Positions 47,484 to 56,030 of a stretch of DNA of 64,000 nucleotides are shown here, in pieces; position 1 is the stretch's first letter; each line of letters opens with the position of its first letter. Origin of the DNA: an uncultured Alphaproteobacteria bacterium. GTDB taxonomy: Bacteria > Pseudomonadota > Alphaproteobacteria > Rhodobacterales > Rhodobacteraceae. The DNA lies in the NCBI GenBank assembly GCA_902600895.1, contig CACKLF010000001.1, positions 82,945 to 146,944 of the forward strand, in the 5' to 3' direction. A program made the position numbers and the translations under genes. The notes under the pieces were generated by a model. That model worked only from the letters and a program-made list of their open reading frames with translations, had not been told where the DNA came from and did no database searches.

Positions 47484-48107
47484 CTATATCCAGGCCCCAA
47501 GGCGTAGAAAGCTTAAACAAAAAATAAACATTACAATTGCGGTCAACAGCTCTACAATTGTCCATGCTTTTGGAGAATTAAGAAAGGGGCTTAGTTTTGA
47601 TGCTCCAAGCCCTAGTCCTGAAAAGAAGATAAGGCTAGCTAGGCTTGCTCCAAGTGCAAAGGGAAATAAGTTAGATGGACCAAAGGGTATGGATAGCGAT
47701 CCAATTAATATTAGGGTATCAAGGTAGACATGTGGATTTAACCACGTCATTAAAAAAAGAGTGGAAACGACACTAAGAAAGTCTGCTTTCTCACCATGGA
47801 TTGCAATCATACTACTCCTATATTTTAATGCTGTGCGAAGCCTCAAAAATCCATAAAAGCCCAACCATAATGCTGTTAAAAGAAATATTGTAGAGGATAG
47901 ACTTTCAAAATATGGGAAAAGTATTGCACCAATACCAAAAGTGCCTGCAAATATTAAAATACAGTCAGACCCGGTGCAAAATAGGATGGAAAACCATACA
48001 TATTTTCCGGTTAAACCCTGTCTTAGAACAAATGCGTTTTGAGAGCCAATTGCTATAATTAGAGACAAACCGATTGCTAGTCCTGAAAAAAATGCATTAA
48101 ATATCAT
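47484..48107 (-). CDS. argO: LysE/ArgO-type amino acid exporter
   Basis: A 207-residue membrane protein of the LysE superfamily with about six helices. GSQNAFVLRQGL near residue 21 and MTWLNPHVYLDTL near residue 119 are hallmarks of ArgO/LysE exporters of arginine and lysine. It is convergent with the MttB gene (25-base gap) and divergent from the oxidoreductase operon. No LysG/ArgP regulator is adjacent. Substrate is inferred from family. Confidence 0.85.
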   Translation of the reverse strand: MIFNAFFSGLAIGLSLIIAIGSQNAFVLRQGLTGKYVWFSILFCTGSDCILIFAGTFGIGAILFPYFESLSSTIFLLTALWLGFYGFLRLRTALKYRSSMIAIHGEKADFLSVVSTLFLMTWLNPHVYLDTLILIGSLSIPFGPSNLFPFALGASLASLIFFSGLGLGASKLSPFLNSPKAWTIVELLTAIVMFIFCLSFLRLGAWI

Positions 48108-48159
48108 AATAAATTAGTAAGGCAGTTTGTATAAAATTTTTCTAATCTTAATAATGTTA

Positions 48160-48196
48160 TACACTTTTTACCTAAAAGATGTGGAGGTAAAGTGTA
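48160..48196. promoter_or_regulatory. inverted repeat between argO and the six-gene operon
   Basis: TACACTTT-TT-ACCT and AGGTAAAGTGTA form a 12-bp inverted repeat with a two-base bulge and an 11-base centre. It lies in the 143-base divergent region, about 55 bases before the oxidoreductase ATG. It could be an operator for a dimeric regulator or a 5' leader hairpin. No U-run follows on either strand. Symmetry is seen; function is inferred. Confidence 0.4.
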
Positions 48197-48250
48197 ATTA
48201 TAAGGTATAAATTGTAAATGAAGATTTAAAAAGATGTTATAGGGGCTCAT

Positions 48251-49273
48251 ATGAATAAAAAAATACTTTTGAACTCTCGACCAGATGGAGTTCCAACACT
48301 AAAAAATTTCAAATTAATTGAAGCCGATTTGCCTGAAATAGAAGATGGGGAAATTATTGTAAAGGTTATTTACTTCTCGCTTGATCCATATATGAGGGGT
48401 CGAATGAACGATGCTAAAAGTTATGCGAAGCCGGTGGAACTTGGAGAAGTTATGGAAGCTGGTGGTGTAGGTGAGGTCATTGAAAGTACATCTCCAAAAT
48501 ATAAGCCAGGTGAGATTGTGGTTGGTCCCACTGGTTGGCAGGAATATGCAGTGATGAGTGATAAATTTGTTCGGAAAGTTGACCCAGGTATTGCACCTAT
48601 ATCAACGTCAGTGGGTGTTTTAGGAATGCCAGGTCTAACCGCTCACTCTGGCCTTATGACTTTTGGCAAGCCTTGTAAGGGAGAGACTATCGTAGTTTCA
48701 GCAGCGTCTGGGGCTGTAGGATCAGTTGTAGGTCAAATTGCAAAATTAAAAGGATGTCATGTCATTGGGGTAGCAGGTAGCGACGAAAAATGTGAATATG
48801 TTGTTAATGAACTGGGATTTGATAAATGCCTAAATTACCACAATGAAAATTTTAGGCAAAATCTTACCGCCAGTTGTGAGTCAGGTGTGGATATATATTG
48901 GGAAAATGTTGGTGGCACAACATTTGAAGCCGTCTTACCTTTAATGAATAACTTTGGAAGGATACCAGTATGTGGATTGATAGCTCATTATAACCAGACT
49001 GATTTACCTATGCGAAAGGATAGATTGCCCGTTCTATTTAGGAATATTTTAACCAAAAGACTTTTACTAAGGGGCTTTATTGTATGGGATCTAAAGGAGC
49101 AAGAGGAGGAAGCTAGAAGTAGCCTAACGTCCTTGGTTTCAGAGGGAAAGATTAAGTATAAAGAGGATTTAGTAGAAGGAATTGAATCGGCTCCTGAAGC
49201 ATTCATTGGTTTGCTTGAAGGCAAAAATTTTGGAAAGCTTTTGGTTAAGACAGATTTACAGAGTAATCATTAA
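48251..49273 (+). CDS. NADP-dependent oxidoreductase, zinc-free MDR family (CurA-like)
   Basis: A 340-residue medium-chain reductase. The N-terminal SLDPYMRGRMND is typical of the leukotriene B4 dehydrogenase/CurA group. The Rossmann motif is ETIVVSAASGAVGSVVGQIAK near residue 145, followed by YWENVGGTTFEAVLP. No structural-zinc Cys cluster is present. These enzymes reduce activated C=C bonds with NADPH. It is the first gene of a six-gene operon and is 79 bases from the next gene, the largest gap in the operon. Confidence 0.82.
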   Translation: MNKKILLNSRPDGVPTLKNFKLIEADLPEIEDGEIIVKVIYFSLDPYMRGRMNDAKSYAKPVELGEVMEAGGVGEVIESTSPKYKPGEIVVGPTGWQEYAVMSDKFVRKVDPGIAPISTSVGVLGMPGLTAHSGLMTFGKPCKGETIVVSAASGAVGSVVGQIAKLKGCHVIGVAGSDEKCEYVVNELGFDKCLNYHNENFRQNLTASCESGVDIYWENVGGTTFEAVLPLMNNFGRIPVCGLIAHYNQTDLPMRKDRLPVLFRNILTKRLLLRGFIVWDLKEQEEEARSSLTSLVSEGKIKYKEDLVEGIESAPEAFIGLLEGKNFGKLLVKTDLQSNH

Positions 49274-49352
49274 TGCTTGGAAGTAAAAAAATAGAAAAGG
49301 GCTAAGAGTTATAAAATGTCATCTATTTCTAAGACATTAGGAGGATTTATTA

Positions 49353-50381
49353 GTGAGGAGTAAGAGACTTATTCATGTGGTTTCTTGCCATGCAGAAGGT
49401 GAAGTTGGTGATGTAATTGTAGCTGGTGTACCAAACCCTCCAGGAACAACTTTATGGGAGAAACGAAATTTCATTCATAATGATGGTGTGTTGCGAAATT
49501 TTTTGCTTAATGAGCCAAGGGGAGGAGTGTTTCGACATGTAAATCTCTTGGTTCCGCCAATTAATCCTGAGGCAGACGCAGCATTTATAATAATGGAACC
49601 TGAAGACACCCCACCCATGTCCGGATCTAATTCGATCTGTGTAACCACTGTACTTCTCGAGACTGGGATAATTGAAATGGTGGAGCCAGTTACAAAATTA
49701 ACCTTGGAAGTACCTGGAGGCTTGATTAAGATAAGAGCAGAGTGTCACGATGGGAAGGTAAGAAGAGTATCAATCCAAAATGTGCCTTCTTTTGTATATA
49801 AATCAAATGTAGCAATTCATGTTGATACAATAGGTGAGTTGAAAGTCGATGTAGCTTTTGGCGGGGATAGTTTTGTAATAGTAGATGTTGACCAAATAGG
49901 GTTGGAAATAAGAGACAGTCAAGCCCGGAGACTAGCAAGCCTTGGGACTACGATTACCGAAGTGGCAAATAAAGAGATAGGCTTCTCTCACCCTGAAAAT
50001 TCTGATTGGAAGCATATTTCATTCTGTTTGTTTGCGGGACCATTAATGAATAGTGAAAATAAGGTAACTGCACAGTCTGCTGTAGCAATAAGACCGGGAA
50101 AAATTGACCGATCACCAACTGGCACCGGTGTTTCTGCGAGGTTGGCAGTTTTGCACTCACAAGAAAAAATAAAACAAGGAGAAATTTTTTTGGCTAAATC
50201 TATTATCGGGTCGACTTTTGAAGGACAGATTATTTCAAATGGATTTATGGGAGATTTACCATATGTCATTCCAGAAATTTCAGGGCAGGCTTGGCTTACT
50301 GGAATGCATCAGTTCATATTAGATCCAGAGGATCCATGGCCTGAAGGCTATCGCCTAAACGATACATGGGGCGTAGAGTAA
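49353..50381 (+). CDS. proline racemase superfamily protein with Ser/Thr catalytic pair
   Basis: A 342-residue member of the proline racemase / hydroxyproline epimerase / trans-3-hydroxyproline dehydratase superfamily. The first catalytic position is Ser90 in PPMSGSNSI, normally Cys. The second is Thr256 in DRSPTGTGVSARLA, normally Cys, or Thr in dehydratases. The GTG start has a perfect AGGAGG-like site. Having Ser and Thr together is unlike the Cys/Cys racemases, so racemisation seems unlikely and a dehydratase-like or new reaction is inferred. Neighbours are redox and PLP enzymes. Confidence 0.83.
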   Translation: MRSKRLIHVVSCHAEGEVGDVIVAGVPNPPGTTLWEKRNFIHNDGVLRNFLLNEPRGGVFRHVNLLVPPINPEADAAFIIMEPEDTPPMSGSNSICVTTVLLETGIIEMVEPVTKLTLEVPGGLIKIRAECHDGKVRRVSIQNVPSFVYKSNVAIHVDTIGELKVDVAFGGDSFVIVDVDQIGLEIRDSQARRLASLGTTITEVANKEIGFSHPENSDWKHISFCLFAGPLMNSENKVTAQSAVAIRPGKIDRSPTGTGVSARLAVLHSQEKIKQGEIFLAKSIIGSTFEGQIISNGFMGDLPYVIPEISGQAWLTGMHQFILDPEDPWPEGYRLNDTWGVE

Positions 50382-50421
50382 TAGACAGACACAAACTAAT
50401 AGTTTTGAGCAAAGGTGCAAT

Positions 50422-51447
50422 ATGGTACATATACCCATTATAGATATTAAAAATCTTTACAATGATAACCCCAGAGAATTTTTGCAGGTAGATCGACAGA
50501 TTGCATTCGCAGCCTCCTCTGTGGGTTTTTTTGTTATCAAGGGACACAAGGAAGGCAAGAAAGTAGGTGCGGCAGCTAGGAAGAAAATGCTCAAGGTTTT
50601 TGATATTCCGCTAAATGAGCAAAGATATTTATGGAAGAAAAATTTTGCGACTGAAAATAGCAATCTTTACCGAGGCCTATTCCCATTAATTTCCTCACCG
50701 GCTAAAAATAGGCAGGGGTTTGAGATTGGTCCTGATATAGCCCGTAATCATGATAGTTACGATACAACTGATATTCTTCATGAGCCTACCCCACTACCTA
50801 AGCCTGAGCACATTCCAGAAGACTGGGTATCGACATGTAAGAATTATTACTTATCTATGGAGAATATTGGAAAAAAGTTGCTATGTTCAATTTCAAGATC
50901 ATTAGGTATCAGTCAAACTATATTTTTGGATGCATTTGATATGGGAATATCCACCTTGCGTCTTCTTAACTATCCGATGCGCTTAGGTGACAACTACATA
51001 GAAGATAATCATTTAAAAAGGTTTACTATTTTTCGTGGGGCAAAATATGAGCAGATAGCCAGAGCTCATGCTGATTCTGGTCTATTAACTATATTGGCAC
51101 AGGACGACGTAGGTGGACTTCAAGTCAAAGATCATAATCAAGAGTGGAATGATGTACCAATCATTCCAAATAGCTTTTCCATCAATTTTGGTGGGCTCAT
51201 GGAGTATTGGACAGGTGGAAGAGTTAAGGCTACCATACATCGTGTTTTGTCTAAAAACCAAAATAGATACTCCGTACCATTTTTTTTAGAACCAAGACCA
51301 TCAACAGTCATAAGCCCTTTACCAATAAAAGGAAGCAAGATTTTCAAACCCTTCCTATACGGCAATCACTTGTGGGAAAAAACAACCAAATTTCCAGAAA
51401 ACAAAGGGCTTGAAAAATTGAGGCCACCGAGACCCATAACAGTTTAA
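50422..51447 (+). CDS. 2-oxoglutarate/Fe(II)-dependent oxygenase, isopenicillin N synthase-like
   Basis: A 341-residue dioxygenase with the DIOX_N domain (AFAASSVGFFVIKGHKEG) and the catalytic 2OG-FeII domain. The iron triad is His216-x-Asp218 (ARAHADSG) and His273 (TIHRV). The 2OG-binding Arg282-x-Ser284 pair is in NRYSVPFF. Relatives hydroxylate, desaturate or cyclise small molecules. It sits 40 bases after the racemase-family gene and 21 before a methyltransferase. Substrate is unknown. Confidence 0.87.
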   Translation: MVHIPIIDIKNLYNDNPREFLQVDRQIAFAASSVGFFVIKGHKEGKKVGAAARKKMLKVFDIPLNEQRYLWKKNFATENSNLYRGLFPLISSPAKNRQGFEIGPDIARNHDSYDTTDILHEPTPLPKPEHIPEDWVSTCKNYYLSMENIGKKLLCSISRSLGISQTIFLDAFDMGISTLRLLNYPMRLGDNYIEDNHLKRFTIFRGAKYEQIARAHADSGLLTILAQDDVGGLQVKDHNQEWNDVPIIPNSFSINFGGLMEYWTGGRVKATIHRVLSKNQNRYSVPFFLEPRPSTVISPLPIKGSKIFKPFLYGNHLWEKTTKFPENKGLEKLRPPRPITV

Positions 51448-51468
51448 ATTTGAGAGGAGTTATTTAGA

Positions 51469-52536
51469 ATGTACTTATCAAAACTAGATCCAGAAAAATT
51501 AAAAAAGCAACAATGGCAAATTATGCAAAATGTAGCTGCAGCTGCAATAGTACCTATTATGAGGATAGGAGATGAGTTGGGTTTATTCAAAATATTAGCC
51601 AATAATGGCCCTTGTACAGATAAAAAATTTTCAGAACTTGCTAAGATTGATCACAGATATGCGAGAGAATGGCTTTTGGCGCTCTGTGCTGCGGGTTATT
51701 GTAATAGTGACGAAGAGGTAGAAGTATTCCATCTGTCACCAGAACAGCAGGCAGTTTTTGCCTATGAAGATAGCCCAGCTTTAATGATTGGAGCTTATGA
51801 TGTTTTGTCAGGTAATGTTCATAATATTGAGGCTGTGCGAGATGCATTTAAGAGTGGAAAGGGTGTTGAATATCACAAGGCTCACCCATGTTGCTTTCAA
51901 GGTACTGCCAGGTTTTTTAAGCCATCTTATGCAGCAAATTTACTGAAAAAATGGTTGCCAAAAGTTTCTGGAGTGGTGGAAAAACTACAAGAGGGAGGAA
52001 GTTACGCTGATATTGGCTGTGGGTTTGGAATATCAACTCTCATGATAGCTGAGGCTTTTCCTGACGCTAAGGTATACGGTTTTGACATTCATGAGCCTTC
52101 AATTGAAAAGGCTATTAGTTTATCAGAAGAATCAGGTTTGAGTAATAGAATCAACTATCAGGCCGCTGATGCAAAAAGCTATAATGGGTATTTTGATGTA
52201 ATCGCCTTTTTTGACTGCTTGCATGATATGGGAGATCCAGAAGGAGCAGCTCGATATGCATATGAGCATTTAAATGAGGGAGGTGTAATAGTTCTGGTTG
52301 AACCAACAGCATCAGATAATCCTCGGGAGAACTTTCATACTATCGGACAAATGTATTATTCTTTTTCAACAATGGGCTGTATTCCTACATCAAAATCTCA
52401 AGAGGTTGGTTTAGCTATTGGAGCTCAAGCCGGACCAAAAAAACTAAGTGAGATACTGGCTAATGCTGGCTTCTCTGAACCTCAAATTGCCCACAAGAAT
52501 GCTTCAAATATGGTTATTGAGGCTAGAAAAAAGTAA
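51469..52536 (+). CDS. SAM-dependent methyltransferase, class I with N-terminal winged helix
   Basis: A 355-residue protein. Residues about 10-100 look like the winged-helix dimerisation region of small-molecule methyltransferases (RIGDELGLFKILANNGPC). The SAM fold follows with motif I GGSYADIGCGFGISTLMIA near residue 180 and AFFDCLHDMGDP later. Such enzymes methylate O, N or S of small molecules. AGGAG precedes the ATG. It is the fourth gene of the operon. The acceptor is not identifiable. Confidence 0.8.
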   Translation: MYLSKLDPEKLKKQQWQIMQNVAAAAIVPIMRIGDELGLFKILANNGPCTDKKFSELAKIDHRYAREWLLALCAAGYCNSDEEVEVFHLSPEQQAVFAYEDSPALMIGAYDVLSGNVHNIEAVRDAFKSGKGVEYHKAHPCCFQGTARFFKPSYAANLLKKWLPKVSGVVEKLQEGGSYADIGCGFGISTLMIAEAFPDAKVYGFDIHEPSIEKAISLSEESGLSNRINYQAADAKSYNGYFDVIAFFDCLHDMGDPEGAARYAYEHLNEGGVIVLVEPTASDNPRENFHTIGQMYYSFSTMGCIPTSKSQEVGLAIGAQAGPKKLSEILANAGFSEPQIAHKNASNMVIEARKK

Positions 52537-52558
52537 CTAAGTATTAAGGTCGATTACA

Positions 52559-53530
52559 ATGAAAGACATATCGCTATCAGATATAGAGAACGCTGCAAAA
52601 GAGTTAGAAGGTCAGATCGTAAAAACACCAACTCTTTCTCTTAAAAGCAGCAAGATAAAATCAAGCCTTCCAACGCAATCAGATGTTTATCTAAAGCTAG
52701 AGCTTTATCAGCATACTGGTTCTTTTAAAGCTCGTGGAAATTTGCTAGCAGTAAATCAACTTTCCTTGGAGCAAAAAGCTAATGGTGTCTCTGCAGTAAG
52801 TGCAGGAAATCACGCTTTAGCAGTGTCATGGGCTGCTAAAAATGTGGGTGCGCATGCAAAACTTTTCATGCCTAAGTCAGCTGACCCATTTAGAGTTCGA
52901 GGTTGTATTGATATGGATGCGGAGGTATCTCTCCTTTCTAATATTGGATTGTGTTTTGAACAGTTAAGTCAAAGTAGTATCAAAGAAAACCGCACCATTT
53001 TACATCCATTCGACTCCAGATTTATGTCTTTGGGTTCAGGCACATTGGGGCTAGAAATTTTTGATTCAATACCTGATTTAGACGTGGCAATTTTGCCGGT
53101 TGGGGGAGGAGGTTTGATTTCGGGAGCGGCTACCGCTTTGCGCCTTAAGAATCCTAATTTGCAAATATTTGGTATAGAACCCACTGGTGCTGATAGTATG
53201 GCCAAGAGTTTTAAAGAGGGTCAAGCGGTAACTCTAGATAATGTGAGTACCATAGCCGATAGTTTGGGAGCTCCAATGGCGAGTCAGTATTCCTATGAGT
53301 TGACTAGGGATTCTGTCGATAAAATATTTACGGTTGAAGATGAAGAGCTAAGAAAAGCAATGAGATTTATCCAAATGTATCTCAATCTTTGGGTTGAACC
53401 AGCATGTGCAGCATCAATGGCTGGCCTATTAGGGCCTGTAAAAAAGTATTGTGTTGGTAAGAATGTTGCAATTATTGCATGTGGTTCAAATATCTCATTT
53501 GAAAAATTTTCAAACATATTGAACCAATGA
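52559..53530 (+). CDS. threonine/serine dehydratase-like PLP enzyme
   Basis: A 323-residue fold-type II PLP enzyme. The PLP Lys57 is in HTGSFKARG, the substrate loop is SAGNHALAVSWAAK, and the phosphate loop is GGGGLISGAA. The length fits catabolic threonine/serine dehydratases without a regulatory ACT domain, or hydroxyaspartate-type ammonia-lyases. It is 22 bases after the methyltransferase and 8 before the aminotransferase. Within this operon the substrate may be a non-standard beta-hydroxy amino acid (inference). Confidence 0.83.
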   Translation: MKDISLSDIENAAKELEGQIVKTPTLSLKSSKIKSSLPTQSDVYLKLELYQHTGSFKARGNLLAVNQLSLEQKANGVSAVSAGNHALAVSWAAKNVGAHAKLFMPKSADPFRVRGCIDMDAEVSLLSNIGLCFEQLSQSSIKENRTILHPFDSRFMSLGSGTLGLEIFDSIPDLDVAILPVGGGGLISGAATALRLKNPNLQIFGIEPTGADSMAKSFKEGQAVTLDNVSTIADSLGAPMASQYSYELTRDSVDKIFTVEDEELRKAMRFIQMYLNLWVEPACAASMAGLLGPVKKYCVGKNVAIIACGSNISFEKFSNILNQ

Positions 53531-53538
53531 GGTGACTT

Positions 53539-54768
53539 GTGAATGCAAATTTAGATATAGATTATGTTAGGTCACTTTTCCCAGCCTTTTCTGAAAAGGA
53601 GCTTGTTGGCAAAGCATTTTTTGAAAATGCTGGTGGGAGTTATACTTCTTCCTTTGTGATAGATCGGTTATTAAGGTTCTACAAATCTAGGAAAGTACAA
53701 CCTTATGGATACCATCCAACCTCGGAATTGGCAGGTATGGAAATGGATGAAGCTAGATTTCGTATATCGGCTATGATGAATATCAAACCAGATTCTCTTT
53801 CTTTTGGACCTTCTACAACTCAGAACACTTACGTGTTAGCACAGGCCTTCTCTCAAACGTACCAGAATGGTGATGCCATAATTGTGACTGATCAAGATCA
53901 TGAAGCAAATTCTGGATTTTGGAGGCAATTGGAAAAAGTTGGATATGAAATTAGAGAGTGGAAGTTGAACCCAGATAACGGAGTTTTAGAAATTGAGGAC
54001 TTAAGAGCTCTACTTGACAATAGTGTTAGGTTAGTAAGTTTTCCACATTGCTCAAACATTGTTGGAAGTCCAAATAATGCTCAAGAAATATGTGCTATTA
54101 TTCGCAAATTCGATGCATTCAGTTGTGTAGATGGCGTTAGTTATGCTCCACATGGGTTTCCAAACTTAAAAAAAATGAATCCTGACATATACCTCTTTTC
54201 CTCTTACAAGACTTATGGTCCCCATCTCGGTTTAATGTATATTTGCAAAAAACTGCGGGATTACCTTCCCAATCAAGGGCATTATTTTAATTCGGAAAAT
54301 CCTGCATTAAAATTCACACCCGCAGGTCCAGATCATGCTCAAATTGCAGCTGCTACCGGAATGGCAGATTACATAGATGCCCTCCATCAGCATCATTTTT
54401 CAGATGATGTAAAACCTCATATTAGAGCTGAAAGAATTCACTCACTACAAAGAAAATATGAAACAGAGATTTGTGCGCCTTTAGTTGAATTTTTATCAAA
54501 TCGAAATGATGTAAGGTTGTTGGGACCTAAAGATATTCATCAAAAGGTACCTACAATAGGTTTAGATGTAGGTGACAGGGCTGAAGACATTGCTAGAGGC
54601 TTAGCAAAATTTGGAATAATGGCTGGTGCTGGTGATTTTTATGCAGTTAGAACTTTAAAATCTTTGGGAGTAAAATCTTCAACAGGTGTTTTGCGATTGA
54701 GTTTTCTGCATTATACTAGAAGGGAAGAAGTAGAGCTGTTGACAACTTCTTTGAAAAAAATTTTATAA
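53539..54768 (+). CDS. class V aminotransferase (cysteine desulfurase-like)
   Basis: A 409-residue fold-type I PLP protein of the class V / CsdA-like group. The PLP Lys224 is in SSYKTYGPHLGLMY. Conserved FENAGGSYTSSFV and TDQDHEANSGFW segments resemble the cysteine-desulfurase-like VC1184 family. No obvious active-site Cys loop of IscS type is visible, so desulfuration of free cysteine is doubtful. The start is GTG with GAGGTGA upstream. It ends the operon, 4 bases before a terminator hairpin. Confidence 0.82.
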   Translation: MNANLDIDYVRSLFPAFSEKELVGKAFFENAGGSYTSSFVIDRLLRFYKSRKVQPYGYHPTSELAGMEMDEARFRISAMMNIKPDSLSFGPSTTQNTYVLAQAFSQTYQNGDAIIVTDQDHEANSGFWRQLEKVGYEIREWKLNPDNGVLEIEDLRALLDNSVRLVSFPHCSNIVGSPNNAQEICAIIRKFDAFSCVDGVSYAPHGFPNLKKMNPDIYLFSSYKTYGPHLGLMYICKKLRDYLPNQGHYFNSENPALKFTPAGPDHAQIAAATGMADYIDALHQHHFSDDVKPHIRAERIHSLQRKYETEICAPLVEFLSNRNDVRLLGPKDIHQKVPTIGLDVGDRAEDIARGLAKFGIMAGAGDFYAVRTLKSLGVKSSTGVLRLSFLHYTRREEVELLTTSLKKIL

Positions 54769-54771
54769 AAA

Positions 54772-54797
54772 ATGGGCGCCTACAGTTAGGCGCCCAT
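54772..54797 (-). terminator. Rho-independent terminator of the liv transporter operon
   Basis: A perfect 10-bp stem, ATGGGCGCCT and AGGCGCCCAT, with a 6-base loop. On the minus strand it is followed by CTGGGCG-free U-rich sequence TTTTTATAAAATTTTTTT, giving a strong terminator for the minus-strand livK gene. On the plus strand no U-run follows, so it may terminate the six-gene operon only weakly. It lies between the two convergent operons. Confidence 0.85.
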
Positions 54798-54807
54798 CTG
54801 GCAATCA

Positions 54808-56001
54808 TTATTTAATAATTTCCGCTTTCCATGCTCCATCAACTACAGTGTTCTTGCTGAAAAAGCCGGCGACGTCACCGTTATTAAAAAAGTCTTGTGG
54901 TCCAGACGCTCCAACATAGTGAATTGAACCTCCAGCTGCCAAAATAGCTTTTGCTTTCGCAAATTCACCTGGTAGAATCACTTCCCCTGGCCCGTTAGCT
55001 ATAGCTCTCAACGCAGATGCGATTCCGGCTCTATCACCAGAACCAAGCTTTTCTATTGCTAACGCCATCATGAATGCAGCATCGTATGAGTTTGGTACGA
55101 AAGGATCTGCTGCTGGCACGTTAGCTGCATCTGCAGCTGCTTTCCATGCTCCAAAAGCATTTGTTGTCTGATCAGAAGTAGATGTTGTAAAGAATGCGTT
55201 ACCTAAATTCTCTGCTCCAATTTGATCAATAACTTCCTGGGCAGCCATTCCGTCTGCACCGAAGAATAGGTCAAATGCTCCAGTTTCAAGTGAGTTTCTT
55301 AAGATTGTAATGCCGCTGGATCCATAGTATGCAAATAGTGCTAGGTTGTTTGTATCAGCTCCTAATGTAGCAACTTCAGAACGATATGAGCTTTTGTCTG
55401 GTTCATGAGCTTCATTCGCTGTTATGGTTCCCCCCAGTATTTCATAATTGGAGGCAAACACGGCAGCAATGGCCGCGTTGTAGTCATCATTAGCGTAAGA
55501 GATAGCTAAATCCATAATTCCATTGGCAATGGCTAGCTCAGCTAGAGCCTTACCTTGGAATGCATCTGATGCAGCAGTTCTAAATACCAAATCTGTACCT
55601 GACTCTAGGCTAGAGATAGCTGGAGAAGAGGCTGAAACTGACAATGTTACAACTCCTGCTGGCATTGTTACAGATTGTGCTTGAGCTATTGTTGCTCCAG
55701 AACATACCGGACCAATTATTGCTGAAACTTGCTCAACATTGACTAGTTTAGTCACTGCGTCAACTGCTGCTGTTGGATCACATCCGCTGTCAGCTCTAAC
55801 TATAGTATATTTCTGACCATCTGCAAATAAACCACCTTGCTCATTTACATGCTTTTCTGCTAAGTCTACTGCCAGTAACATTGGCGCTACCAGGTCTGGA
55901 ATAGGACCAGTTACCGCCATTGGATTTCCAACTTTCACTTCTGCAGATGCACTAACTGCTAATGCTGCAGAAGCAATTCCTGTTAATATTATTTTCTTCA
56001 T
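54808..56001 (-). CDS. branched-chain-type amino acid ABC transporter substrate-binding protein
   Basis: A 397-residue periplasmic binding protein of the LivJ/Peripla_BP_6 family. The signal peptide is MKKIILTGIASAALAVSASA. Family segments include VGNPMAVTGPIPDL and VSAIIGPVCSGATIAQA. It defines the specificity of the downstream-numbered permeases and ATPases. It is last in the operon. LivJ-type proteins bind a wide range of amino acids, amides and aromatic acids, so leucine should not be assumed; the neighbouring operon suggests an unusual amino acid. Confidence 0.87.
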   Translation of the reverse strand: MKKIILTGIASAALAVSASAEVKVGNPMAVTGPIPDLVAPMLLAVDLAEKHVNEQGGLFADGQKYTIVRADSGCDPTAAVDAVTKLVNVEQVSAIIGPVCSGATIAQAQSVTMPAGVVTLSVSASSPAISSLESGTDLVFRTAASDAFQGKALAELAIANGIMDLAISYANDDYNAAIAAVFASNYEILGGTITANEAHEPDKSSYRSEVATLGADTNNLALFAYYGSSGITILRNSLETGAFDLFFGADGMAAQEVIDQIGAENLGNAFFTTSTSDQTTNAFGAWKAAADAANVPAADPFVPNSYDAAFMMALAIEKLGSGDRAGIASALRAIANGPGEVILPGEFAKAKAILAAGGSIHYVGASGPQDFFNNGDVAGFFSKNTVVDGAWKAEIIK

Positions 56002-56030
56002 TTTATCACCCTGTTTCCCGCTGTTAGTAT

